Below are positions 1 through 8,036 of a DNA stretch of 15,302 nt, one piece after another. Under the pieces are notes generated by a model that saw only the letters and a program-made list of their open reading frames with translations, was not told the DNA's origin and did no database searches. The DNA lies in the NCBI GenBank assembly GCA_964485695.1, contig CAZAKZ010000129.1, positions 1 to 15,302 of the forward strand, in the 5' to 3' direction. The position numbers and the translations under genes were made by a program. The stretch is from CAZAKZ01 sp964485695 (GTDB lineage Bacteria > Planctomycetota > JAFGQW01). Numbering within the stretch: position 1 is the first letter of the stretch; each line of letters opens with the position of its first letter.

Positions 1-117
1 TCAAAGTTTTCGAATTTCTCTAAATTGAGGCAGTTATTTTTTTACATTTCCTTACCTTGGAACGACATCCCTGGTCAACGAACAGGACGAAGAAATCCGC
101 AATGAAAAAACAGGTAC

Positions 118-162
118 AAAAACAAGCTCCTCCGGTCAGGCGGGCTGACCGGAGGAGCTTGT
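118..162 (-). terminator. Strong rho-independent terminator of the kor-hdr operon
   Basis: A perfect 18-bp inverted repeat pairs 122-139 with 145-162 around the 5-base loop GCGGG. Read on the minus strand it starts 17 bases after the HdrCB stop codon and is followed by a U-tract (TTTTT, minus strand of 122-118). The other side has no T-run, so it should act only on minus-strand transcription, ending the long operon. Confidence 0.93.
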
Positions 163-178
163 CTCGGCTACATTCGGT

Positions 179-1630
179 TTAGTCGGCTGGAGCGGCCGCT
201 TGCTCGAAGCGCTTCAAGCACTCGGGTTTGAACCGCTGCCGATCGGTTCCCAGTCTGTCGTAGGGCTTGCCCTGAGCGAAGGCCAGGAGCTGGAAGTAGT
301 AGAGGGGCGGCGTGTGGAAGTCCTCTTCGAAGCGCTTGGCGATCTTCATCTGGCCGTGGTCGAACTGGCCGAAGCACGTGGGACAGATGAGGCACAGGAG
401 CTCGGCCTCCTCGTCCTGGACGGTCTTCAAGAGGTCGCGCATCATGTCGGCGGGGAGGTCCTCGTTATCGCACGCCTTGCCGCAGCAGAGGTGCCAGTTC
501 TTGTGGCGCACGTGGGTGGCGCCCAGGGCGGCGATGAGGTTCTCCATGATGGTCGGATTGTTGGGATCGTCCACGCCCATGACCTGGCTCGGTTTCAGCA
601 GGTGGCATCCGTAGTGGATCGCCACCTTCAAGCCCTCGAGGGGCCGGACCACGGAGTCGCGGATCGCCTCGTACCCCACCTCGTCCCGGAGGATGGTGGC
701 GCAGTGGCGAACGCGGCTCGTTCTCTTGTATTCCTTCCCGATCTTCTCCAAGCGCTTGTTCACCTTGGCGCGCAGCGTATCGTCCTCGAGCAGATGATAC
801 GCCTCGGACAGGGTGGCCGTGCAGCCCGAACAGTTGGTGACCACGTCCACGCCCTTCTCCTCGGCGAGGCAGAGGTTCCGGGCGGCCACCGTGAGCCAGG
901 CCATCTTGTCCTTGGACTTGAAGTAGATCGGGTCGGGGCAGCACGAGGATCCTTCCAGGTCCACCAGCTCGATGCCCAGCTTCTCGAAGGTCTCGCGGAT
1001 GGCCAGCTCCATGGACGGGAACCGTACCGGGATCAGGCAACCGGGAAAGAAGGCGAATTTCTTCGCCTCGGTCTTGACCGGCTCGGGCGGAGCGTCCTCG
1101 TCCTCGATGTGGAGTTGCGGGGCCACGATGTCTTCCTCGCCCTCCACGGGCTGGAGCACCTGTGCGATCTCCCCCATGGGGACCTCGGTCATCGGCGGCA
1201 GGCCCAGCTTGTTCCGGTTCCGCTCCACCGTCTGGTTCACCAGCGCCGTACGGCCGGTATTCTCAAAGGCACCGATGACCTTCTCCACGCCTTCGGGGTA
1301 GATGCCGCGGTCGGCCATCATGTTCTTCATGGAGATGATGACCTCGGCGGGCTTCACCTCCTGCGGACACCGCTCCTGGCAGTTGTAGCAGTTGGTGCAC
1401 TGCCAGAGGACCGAGTCCTCCGCGATGAGTTCGTCACCGAGGCCGTAGAGGACCTTCAGCATGATCTCACGCGGATTGAAATCTTCGCCGTAGGTGGTGG
1501 CCGGACAGTCGCCCACGCAGGCGCCGCACTGGTAGCAGTTGCTCGCCAGGTTTCCTTCGATCTTCTTGGCCAGCTCGCGCTTGAATTTGAAATCGATCTT
1601 GACGACGTCGTCTTTGTTCTCCTGGATCAT
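179..1630 (-). CDS. hdrCB: HdrC-HdrB fusion, heterodisulfide reductase-like subunit (483 aa)
   Basis: This is a fused electron-transfer and catalytic subunit of the heterodisulfide reductase family. The HdrC-like N-terminus carries two [4Fe-4S] ferredoxin motifs, C32-C35-C38-C42 and C78-C81-C84-C88. A linker rich in Glu, Asp and Pro (about 160-190) leads to an HdrB-like part with two complete CCG cysteine-rich domains: C198/C230-C231/C267-C270 and C342/C382-C383/C416-C419. In HdrB of methanogens these domains hold two noncubane [4Fe-4S] clusters that cleave a disulfide. Both sets are intact here, so an active CCG site is expected, but the substrate is unknown because few bacteria have CoM-S-S-CoB. 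I placed the start at ATG 1630, after the Shine-Dalgarno-like GGGGTGA and 5 bases past the previous stop. The frame is open 20 codons further upstream, but that stretch overlaps the zinc-ribbon gene. It is the last gene before the terminator. The family is secure; the physiological acceptor is not. Confidence 0.93.
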   Translation of the reverse strand: MIQENKDDVVKIDFKFKRELAKKIEGNLASNCYQCGACVGDCPATTYGEDFNPREIMLKVLYGLGDELIAEDSVLWQCTNCYNCQERCPQEVKPAEVIISMKNMMADRGIYPEGVEKVIGAFENTGRTALVNQTVERNRNKLGLPPMTEVPMGEIAQVLQPVEGEEDIVAPQLHIEDEDAPPEPVKTEAKKFAFFPGCLIPVRFPSMELAIRETFEKLGIELVDLEGSSCCPDPIYFKSKDKMAWLTVAARNLCLAEEKGVDVVTNCSGCTATLSEAYHLLEDDTLRAKVNKRLEKIGKEYKRTSRVRHCATILRDEVGYEAIRDSVVRPLEGLKVAIHYGCHLLKPSQVMGVDDPNNPTIMENLIAALGATHVRHKNWHLCCGKACDNEDLPADMMRDLLKTVQDEEAELLCLICPTCFGQFDHGQMKIAKRFEEDFHTPPLYYFQLLAFAQGKPYDRLGTDRQRFKPECLKRFEQAAAPAD

Positions 1631-1635
1631 TCCGA

Positions 1636-1788
1636 TCACCCCTTTGCCTGAGGTTTCTTCTTCAAGAGTCGGATACTGTTGGAGCGGCATTCAGGACAGG
1701 ACCGTTCCCTGTCCTCGCCCTTCACCACCATCTCCTCGTACACGTGCCCACACATCATACATTGAAAAGCCTGTGGTTTGGATTCCAT
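1636..1788 (-). CDS. Small CX2C-X17-CX2C zinc-ribbon or rubredoxin-like protein (50 aa)
   Basis: A 50-residue protein with two metal-binding knuckles, C10-C13 and C31-C34, separated by 17 residues, and a basic Lys-rich tail. This resembles FmdB-type zinc ribbons more than classical rubredoxins, because the second knuckle is CPEC and the aromatic rubredoxin core is not evident. The ATG at 1788 is preceded by a good ribosome site (CAGGAGA, 6 bases away). The frame could be extended 15 codons upstream to 1833, but that would run into the end of hdrA. It lies 25 bases after the HdrA stop and 5 bases before hdrCB, so it is co-transcribed and probably made along with the Hdr subunits. It may be a small structural or redox subunit, an assembly factor, or a one-electron carrier if it binds iron. 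The sequence does not decide between these. Confidence 0.8.
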   Translation of the reverse strand: MESKPQAFQCMMCGHVYEEMVVKGEDRERSCPECRSNSIRLLKKKPQAKG

Positions 1789-1813
1789 GGCTGTCTCCTG
1801 TCTCGGGCTCCGG

Positions 1814-4800
1814 TCACTGCTCGGTACCGGCACCGGCCTTGGCCTTCTTGGGTTTCGGTTTCAATACCTCCCGTGCATGCGCGATTTCCTCGGGGGTGAC
1901 CGTCAGTCGTTTCTCTTCCATCAGTTTCATGACGTGAGCGAACTTCTGGCCTTCCGCGGCGCTGATCCACTCCATCTGGAGCCGATCCGGCCGGACCCCC
2001 GCCTTCTCCAGCTTGGTCCACAGTTTCTGCATACGCAGTACGGTCTGGCGGTTGGCGTTGACGTAGTGGCAGTCCGCCAGGTGGCAGCCGGACACGAGAA
2101 CCGTCGGCGCGCCGCACCGGAATGCCTCCAGCACCATCTCCTCCGACACGCGGCCGGAACACATGGTGCGGATCAGGTGCGTCGTGGCCGGATACTGGAG
2201 CCGCGAGATACCGGCCATGTCGGCGCCGGCGTACGAACACCAGTTGCAGGCGAAGATGCACACCTTGTCCTCGGGCTTGTCGGACAGCATGGCGCGCACC
2301 TGGGCCAGGAGCTGGACGTCGGTGAAGTGGCGCATGGTGATGGAACCGAACTGGCACGCGGCACCGCAGGTGCCGCAGCCGGCGCACATTGCCTCCACCA
2401 CCTCGGCCACCTGTTTCTTCTCCCACGTGATGGCCCCGAAGGGACACACCTTGGAGCAAACGCCGCACTTCTGGCAGGACTCCTCGTCGATGACGGCGAT
2501 GGCCGGATGCTGCATCGCGATGTCGTGGGACAGGAGCACCGAGGCCTTGGACGCCGCGGCCGAGGCCTGGGCCACCGTGTCCACGATGTCCTTGGGCCCC
2601 TGGTCGGTGCCGGCCAGGAACACGCCTTCCACCGTGGTCTCCACCGGCGCCAGCTCGGGATGCCGCTCCAGGAAGAAGCCGTCGAGGCCGACGCTGCACT
2701 TGGTGATGTCGTGGAAGAAGTGCGTGTCCGGCTGCCTGGGCTTCATGCCCACGCTCAGGACCACGAGGTCGGCCGGGGCCTCCACGGTCCGGTTCAGCAG
2801 CTCGTCAAAGCACCGGACCGCCTTGGCCTTGCCGTCCCCGAGGACATCAGGCCTGGCGTCGGGCGGGATGCGGATAAAGAGCACGCCCATGCTCCGGGCC
2901 TTGCGATACATCTCCTCGGCTCCGGCGGAAATGGTCCGGATGTCGCGGTAGAAGATGGTCGTGTCGATGCCCTGCTCGGTGAGCTGAATGGCCTGCTTGA
3001 TGGCCGTCGGGCAGCAGTACCGGGAACAGCCGGTATAGCAGTCCTTGTCCCGGGAACCCACGCACATGATGATCGAGGCGCTCTCGGGCTTCTCGCCGTT
3101 CACGGTGATGCTGTCGCCGTTCTTGCAGAACTCGCGCTCGAGCTGCTGGGTGGTGATGACATTGGGTAGATCACTATAGCCGTACTCGCCCTGTTTCGGC
3201 TCGTAGACGTCGGCGCCGATAGCAAGAATAATGGCCCCGAACTTGTCCGGCTCCTCGGCTCCCTTGAGCGCCACGTCGAAGTTGCCCACGTACCCCGAGA
3301 TGCTCTCGACCTCCATGTTGAGGAGGACCCTGGCGCCGCTTTCATCCAGGCGCTTGATCTTCTCCTCGAGCACTTCGGCGGCGGGACGCATGTTGGGGTA
3401 GAGGTGCTTCAGGTTGGGGGAGGCCAGCTGGCCGCCTAGGCGGTCGGCCTTCTCCACCAGGGTCACGGGGAAGCCCTGGACCGCCAGATCCGTGGCTGCC
3501 TGGATACCGGCGATGCCGCCGCCGACGACCAGGGCTGCCGGCGTCATGGGCACCTCGCGCTCCTCGAGCGGTTCCAGGTGCCTGGCCCGGGCCACGCCCA
3601 TGCGGATCAGGGTGCGGGCCTTCTCCAGGGCCTTGTCCTTTTCCTTGGCGTGAACCCAGGAGCACTGGTCTCTGATGTTCACCAGTTCGAGGAGGTACGG
3701 GTTGAATCCTAACTCGGCGAGGGTGTCCCGGAACACGGGCTCGTGGGTCCGGGGCGTGCAGGCGGCGATGACCACGCGGTTCAGCTTGTGCTCGGCGACG
3801 AGTTCCTTGATGACGTCCTGACCCGTGGTAGCGCAGGCGAAGAGGTCGGTGCTGGCCACCACCACATCGTCGAGGGTCTCGGCATACTCTTTGAGGTCGT
3901 GGACGTCCAGGACGCCGGCAATGTTGATACCGCAGCTGCAAACCAGAACGCCGACGCGCGGGGGTCCGGACAGGTCGAGGGGCTCGGGCTTCTCCCCGGA
4001 CTTCTGGACCCGGCTTCCGCAGAGATAGAGCTCGGCTCTCGCCGCAGCCGCCGAAGCCTGGGCCACCGCGTCGGGGATCACCTGGGGTCCCACGGCGCTG
4101 CCGCAGACGTAGATGCCTTCCCGGTCCGACTCCACCGCGGAAACGGCGGGATCCTTGGGTGCCACGAAGCCGTACTCGTTTGTGCTGATGCCCAGGGTCC
4201 GGGCCAGCTCCACAGCCGCGTCGCTGGGCTCTGCAGCCACGCTGAGCACCACGAGGTCGGCCTCGAGCTGCTTCTGTTCGTGTTCCAGGGTGTCTTCCAC
4301 GTGGACGACGAGACCGCCGCCCTCGGGATTCTCGACGATCTTGGAGGGGCGGCCGCGAACGTACTCGGCACTCTTCTCGTCCCTGGAACGCTGGACGAAG
4401 TCATCGAATCCCTTGCCGAATGCACGCAGGTCCGTGTAGAGGATGGTCACGTCCTCCACCTCGGGATCGTGCTCCCGGATCAGCAGCGAGTCCTTCACGG
4501 CGTTCATGCAGCAGAACCGGCTGCAGTAGGGGCGGCCTCCGTCGCCGCGGGCGCCGACGCACTGGACAAAGATGACCCGGCGCGGAGTCTTCATGTTCGA
4601 AGGACATACCACGTGGCCCTCGGTGGATCCCGAGGGACTCAGCATACGCTCGAGTTCCAGGCTGGTGATGACGTCGGGGAACCGCGTGTAGCCGTAGTTG
4701 CCCAGCTTGCTGACGTCAAACTCCTGGAATCCCACGGACACCAGGATCGCCCCCGCCTCCACTTCCCTCTCTTCGGGAAGCATGTCGAAGTCGATGGCTC

Positions 4801-5353
4801 CTGGATCGCAGGCCTCGGTGCAGTGGTTGCATACGAGTATCTTCTTGTTGAGGCACGCTTCGCGGTCGATGATGTAGGTGGCGGGCACCGACTGCGGGAA
4901 GGGGCGATAGATCGCCTTGCGCGCCTTCAGGGTCATGTCGAATTCATTCCCCTGGACCTGCGGGCAGACGTCGACGCAGAGGCCGCAGGCCACGCAAAGG
5001 TCCTCTCTGACGAATCGAGGATTCTTCCGGATCTTCACCCTGAAGTTTCCGGGCTCTCCCTCACAACCGATGACCTCGGCGTTGGAGACGACCTCGATGA
5101 GTGGATGCCGACCGGCATCTAGGGCCTTGGGCCCCAAGATTCATATGGAGCAGTCCATGGTGGGAAACGTCTTGTCGAGCTGGGCCATACGGCCCCCCAG
5201 CGACGGCGACTTCTCCACCAATGTTACCGGGACCATGGCGTTGGCCAGATCCAGGGCCGCCTGAATGCCGGCGATCCCTCCACCGATGACCAGAGCACGC
5301 TTGTTGCTCCGGGGCTCCGTTGATTCTGTTTCGTTCTTGTTCTCAGCTATCAC
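1814..5353 (-). CDS. hdrA: Selenocysteine-containing HdrA-HdrA-MvhD fusion (1179 aa, Sec71 at UGA 5143-5141)
   Basis: A flavin and iron-sulfur protein built from two HdrA modules plus a C-terminal MvhD domain. Module 1 has the FAD Rossmann glycine motif (GGGIAG, 24-29), GGRMAQLDKTFP (53-64), then D-C-S-I-UGA-I-L-G-P-K (67-76), where HdrA proteins have Cys or Sec. It continues with ferredoxin cysteines C120-C123-C126-C130 and C167/C175/C178/C182 and the HdrA cluster set C265, C277, C281, C282. Module 2 starts with the usual HdrA N-terminal domain (VCSCGINIAG, 471-480), a second GGGIAG (611-616) and C764/C776/C780-C781. Then come two ferredoxin motifs (C960-C970, C990-C1000) and an MvhD-like domain with C1032/C1036/C1039, C1065, C1090 and C1095. 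The start is GTG 5353 behind a strong GGAGGTG site. In HdrA proteins the FAD bifurcates electrons between ferredoxin and a second acceptor. An automatic pipeline would split this gene at the UGA. Role here: probable electron hub between KOR and HdrCB (inference). Confidence 0.9.
5104..5143 (-). promoter_or_regulatory. Selenocysteine UGA codon and bacterial SECIS-like hairpin in hdrA
   Basis: The UGA is at 5143-5141. Twenty-seven bases downstream on the minus strand a perfect 6-bp stem, GATGCC/GGCATC (5119-5114 and 5109-5104), closes a GGTC tetraloop (5113-5110). Bacterial SECIS elements lie just 3' of the UGA inside the coding region and present a G in the first loop positions; the E. coli fdhF loop also contains GGUC. 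The spacing falls within the 16-37 base range generally accepted for bacterial SECIS. A second palindrome, CTTGGGGCCCAAG (5138-5126), sits between the UGA and the hairpin and may form a competing or lower stem. The selenocysteine machinery (selA, selB, selC, selD) is not in this window. Confidence 0.82.
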
Positions 5354-5399
5354 GCTATCACACCTCCGGGGTAGCCATGTGGACTGGTTTCAAACCGGG

Positions 5400-5993
5400 C
5401 TACGCTTCCTTGGTCATGTCCGTTGCGACGGATTCTTCGTTTCCACTCTTGCCGCCGTATTCCTTGTCAAAATAGTCGAGGCCGGCGTTGAAGGCCTTGA
5501 GGTTCAGGTCTTCCGTCCCGGCCGGCACGGATCCCAGCACGGCCTCACGCATCTGCTCCCGGGTGATGAGCTGCGTCGACGCCGTGAAGAAACCGAGCAT
5601 AACGATGTTCTGAACGATGACGCGACCGAGGGACTCCGCGATGCGGGTGGACGGGATTCCGAACGCCCGCTGATTCCCCTTCAGTACCGGCTTCACCAGA
5701 TCCAGCTCGTGGACAACGATGCCGTCATCGCTGAGCTCGTCCCGGGCCTTCTCGTACGCCTCCGACGACAGGGCCACCAGGATGGTCGGCTCCGAGATGT
5801 AGGGGTAGAGCACCTCGGTGTCCTGGATGGCCAGCGTCGCGCTGCAGGACGAACCACGCGCCTCCGGGCCGAAGCTCTGGATCATGGTGGCGTGAAGGTC
5901 GGAGTGAATGGAGCACGCCCGCCCAATGATGTAGCCTGACAGCACCACCCCCTGCCCCCCGAAGCCGGTGATGCGAATCTCCGTTCTACTCAT
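5400..5993 (-). CDS. korC: 2-oxoacid:ferredoxin oxidoreductase gamma subunit, KorC/OorC type (197 aa)
   Basis: Gamma subunit of the four-subunit 2-oxoacid:ferredoxin oxidoreductase, the domain that binds CoA in this superfamily. It opens with the family signature I-T-G-F-G-G-Q-G (8-15), followed by the conserved stretch around QSFGPEARGSSCSATL and a tail typical of KorC/VorC proteins. Length near 190-200 residues is normal. ATG 5993 lies 8 bases inside the end of korB, giving tight coupling. The frame is open for 55 more codons upstream, but that stretch is antisense-like read-through of korB. A 46-base gap, the largest in the operon, separates it from hdrA; I see no terminator in that gap, so co-transcription is likely. 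The final 20 or so residues are acidic and not conserved in the family as I know it. Confidence 0.93.
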   Translation of the reverse strand: MSRTEIRITGFGGQGVVLSGYIIGRACSIHSDLHATMIQSFGPEARGSSCSATLAIQDTEVLYPYISEPTILVALSSEAYEKARDELSDDGIVVHELDLVKPVLKGNQRAFGIPSTRIAESLGRVIVQNIVMLGFFTASTQLITREQMREAVLGSVPAGTEDLNLKAFNAGLDYFDKEYGGKSGNEESVATDMTKEA

Positions 5994-6882
5994 GGATCCA
6001 ACCTCCCTCCGGCGGCATGGGGACGAACTTGTCCCTGAGCCGTTCCTTGTAATGTGTTTGCATGGCCTCGAGGAACGTGGGACGCGGCTCATCCACGAAC
6101 TTTCCGCAGACCAGGTCGCTCTGGAAGTCCAGGTCCACGTCCCTGGTGTCGGCTCCATTCCGGATTTCAGAATTTTCGTAGTAGTAGTTCAACAGATCGT
6201 AGCCGGTGCCCAGCCGATTCAGCCGCGCATACAGCGTCGAACACGGCGCGATGACCTCGATGAAGCGAAATCCCTTGCGACCGATGGCTTCCTTGATCGA
6301 TTTCGTCAACCGGCGCACGTGAAGGCAGGTCCACCGGGCGACGTAGGTCGCCCCGCAGCTGGCCGTCAGGTGCGGCAGGTTGAAGGGCTGCTCGAAGTTG
6401 CCGAACGGCATGGTCGAGGACTTCGCCGTCAACGGCGTGGTGGGCGCGTTCTGGCCGCCTGTCATGCCGTAGATGAAGTTGTTGACGAGGATCACCAGCA
6501 GGTCCATGTTGCGGCGTGCCGCGTGGATGAGGTGGTTTCCGCCGATACCCGAAAGATCTCCGTCTCCGGAGAAGACGGTCACCAGAAGCTCTGGGCGCCC
6601 CAGCTTCACTCCCGTGGCGAAGGGCATGGCCCTGCCGTGGGTGGCGTGGAACGCATCCAGCTTCATGTATCCGGCCACTCGGCCGGTGCATCCGATACCG
6701 GAGACGATGCTCACCTTGTCCAGGTCGTATTTCAGCTCCTCCAGCGCCGTCGCATAACACTTCACCACAGTTCCGATGCCGCAAGTGGAGCACCAGATGT
6801 GAGGCATCCGATCCATGCGAATGAACGGGGAGATCGGGTGCGCTTCGCCTTGAACCTCCTTCTGTTCGCTCTGATTGCTCAC
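5986..6882 (-). CDS. korB: 2-oxoglutarate:ferredoxin oxidoreductase-type beta subunit, TPP-binding (298 aa)
   Basis: Catalytic thiamine-diphosphate subunit. The family features are visible in order: PHIWCSTCGIG (27-37, the Cys pair that helps hold the proximal [4Fe-4S] cluster), SGIGCTGR (61-68), THGRAMPFATG (81-91), and the TPP/Mg motif from GDG (106-108) to NN (134-135), with IYGMTGGQ just after. The combination of HATHGRAMPFATG and NHLIHAARRN is typical of KorB/OorB, favouring 2-oxoglutarate over pyruvate, though substrate assignment from sequence alone is uncertain. CSTCGIG replaces the commoner CPGCGNG, but both cysteines are kept. The start is GTG 6882, overlapping the korA stop by 4 bases (GTGA) with GAGGG upstream. 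The C-terminal 60 residues (YDLLNYYYENSEIRNG onwards) match the usual tail. It works with KorA, KorC and KorD in oxidative decarboxylation to acyl-CoA and reduced ferredoxin. Confidence 0.95.
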   Translation of the reverse strand: MSNQSEQKEVQGEAHPISPFIRMDRMPHIWCSTCGIGTVVKCYATALEELKYDLDKVSIVSGIGCTGRVAGYMKLDAFHATHGRAMPFATGVKLGRPELLVTVFSGDGDLSGIGGNHLIHAARRNMDLLVILVNNFIYGMTGGQNAPTTPLTAKSSTMPFGNFEQPFNLPHLTASCGATYVARWTCLHVRRLTKSIKEAIGRKGFRFIEVIAPCSTLYARLNRLGTGYDLLNYYYENSEIRNGADTRDVDLDFQSDLVCGKFVDEPRPTFLEAMQTHYKERLRDKFVPMPPEGGWIHE

Positions 6883-8036
6883 TTCGCTGCCCTCACAATT
6901 GCTTCGTATATTTCCTCGGGGTCATGCACGCCCCCACCCGCGTGGGGAACGGAAATGCAGGCGGCCTTCCCGCCGGCCAGCCGCTCCACCTCCAGGACCA
7001 TCTGGCCGCAGTTGATCTCGGGCACCACGAAGGCCTTGATCTTCCCGGCCAGCTCCCGGATGCGTTTCTCGGGGAAAGGCCACGCGATGACCAGCTGGAC
7101 AACGCCGACCTTTATCCCCTCCTTCTTTGCCATCTCCACACCCATGCGGGCCACGCGATCGGTGATGCCGTACGTCACCAGCACCACGTCCGCGCCCTCG
7201 ACCCCGCTCTCCTCGAACCGGACAATATCGTCGGCGTTCTCCCGGATCTTGTTCACGAGGCGCCAGATGCTCTTCTTCTGGCACGCGACGCTCATATCCG
7301 GGTAGCCGCGCTCGTCGTGGGTGAGGCCGGTGGTGTGGAACTTGTAGCCGTCGCCCGCGCGCGCGAACTCCGGCACCATGCTGCCGTTCGTCTCGTAGGG
7401 CAGGAATTCCTCGGGGGTTTTTTTCGTGAGGCGGCGCGGCACGACGTCGATCTCGTCTGCCGTCGGAATGACCACCTTTTCGGTCATGTGGCCGACGCAC
7501 TCGTCCAGCATGACCAGCACCGGGGTCCGGTACTCCTCTGCCAGGTTGAAGGCGTCGATGGTCAGGTTGAAGGCTTCCTGGGGCGACCGGGGGCACAGGG
7601 CGATGATCTCGTAGTCGCCGTGGGAGCCCCACCGGGCCTGCATCATGTCGGCCTGGCCCACCATGGTGGGCAGTCCCGTGGACGGCCCGCCCCGCTGGAC
7701 GTTCACCACGACGCAGGGCGTCTCCATCATGGCCGCGAGCCCGATGTTCTCCATCATCAGGCTGAATCCCGGCCCGCTGGTGACGGTCATGGACTTGGTG
7801 CCCGTCCAGGAGGCGCCCACCACGGCCGCCATGCTGGCCAGCTCGTCCTCCATCTGGATGAACGTGCCGCCCATCATGGGAAACCGCCGGGCAATGCGCT
7901 CGACGACCTCCGTGGACGGGGTGATGGGATACCCCCCGACAAACCGGCAACCCGCGGCCATGGCTCCTTCGGAGCAGGCGTGGTCACCGTCGAGATAATG
8001 CGCTCCGGTCAATACACCGGCTGGATCGGCTTTCAA
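6879..8036 (-). CDS. korA: 2-oxoglutarate:ferredoxin oxidoreductase-type alpha subunit (385 aa)
   Basis: Alpha subunit of the 2-oxoacid:ferredoxin oxidoreductase. Near the N-terminus GDHACSEGAMAAGCRF is followed by GGYPITPST (34-42), the signature loop that reaches the substrate and TPP. Next come the MEDELASMAA helix, TSGPGFSLM, and RGGPSTGLPT...GQADMMQARWG, all characteristic of KorA/OorA proteins, then the C-terminal transketolase-like domain. The full family length is present. I chose the TTG start at 8036 because GGGAGG sits 7 bases upstream, it overlaps the korD stop by 4 bases, and the conserved N-terminal GDxACSEGA box begins only 17 residues later; the next Met is inside that box. 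The rare TTG start may lower its translation rate, but coupling to korD should compensate. Confidence 0.95.
   Translation of the reverse strand: MKADPAGVLTGAHYLDGDHACSEGAMAAGCRFVGGYPITPSTEVVERIARRFPMMGGTFIQMEDELASMAAVVGASWTGTKSMTVTSGPGFSLMMENIGLAAMMETPCVVVNVQRGGPSTGLPTMVGQADMMQARWGSHGDYEIIALCPRSPQEAFNLTIDAFNLAEEYRTPVLVMLDECVGHMTEKVVIPTADEIDVVPRRLTKKTPEEFLPYETNGSMVPEFARAGDGYKFHTTGLTHDERGYPDMSVACQKKSIWRLVNKIRENADDIVRFEESGVEGADVVLVTYGITDRVARMGVEMAKKEGIKVGVVQLVIAWPFPEKRIRELAGKIKAFVVPEINCGQMVLEVERLAGGKAACISVPHAGGGVHDPEEIYEAIVRAAK

Noticed and set aside
5126..5353. Reading hdrA as a pseudogene or as two genes split at the UGA
   Set aside because: The frames are in phase, homology is continuous, the stop replaces the one position known to be Cys/Sec in HdrA, and a SECIS-like hairpin follows. 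A TTG start at 5137 would cut off the first FAD motif.
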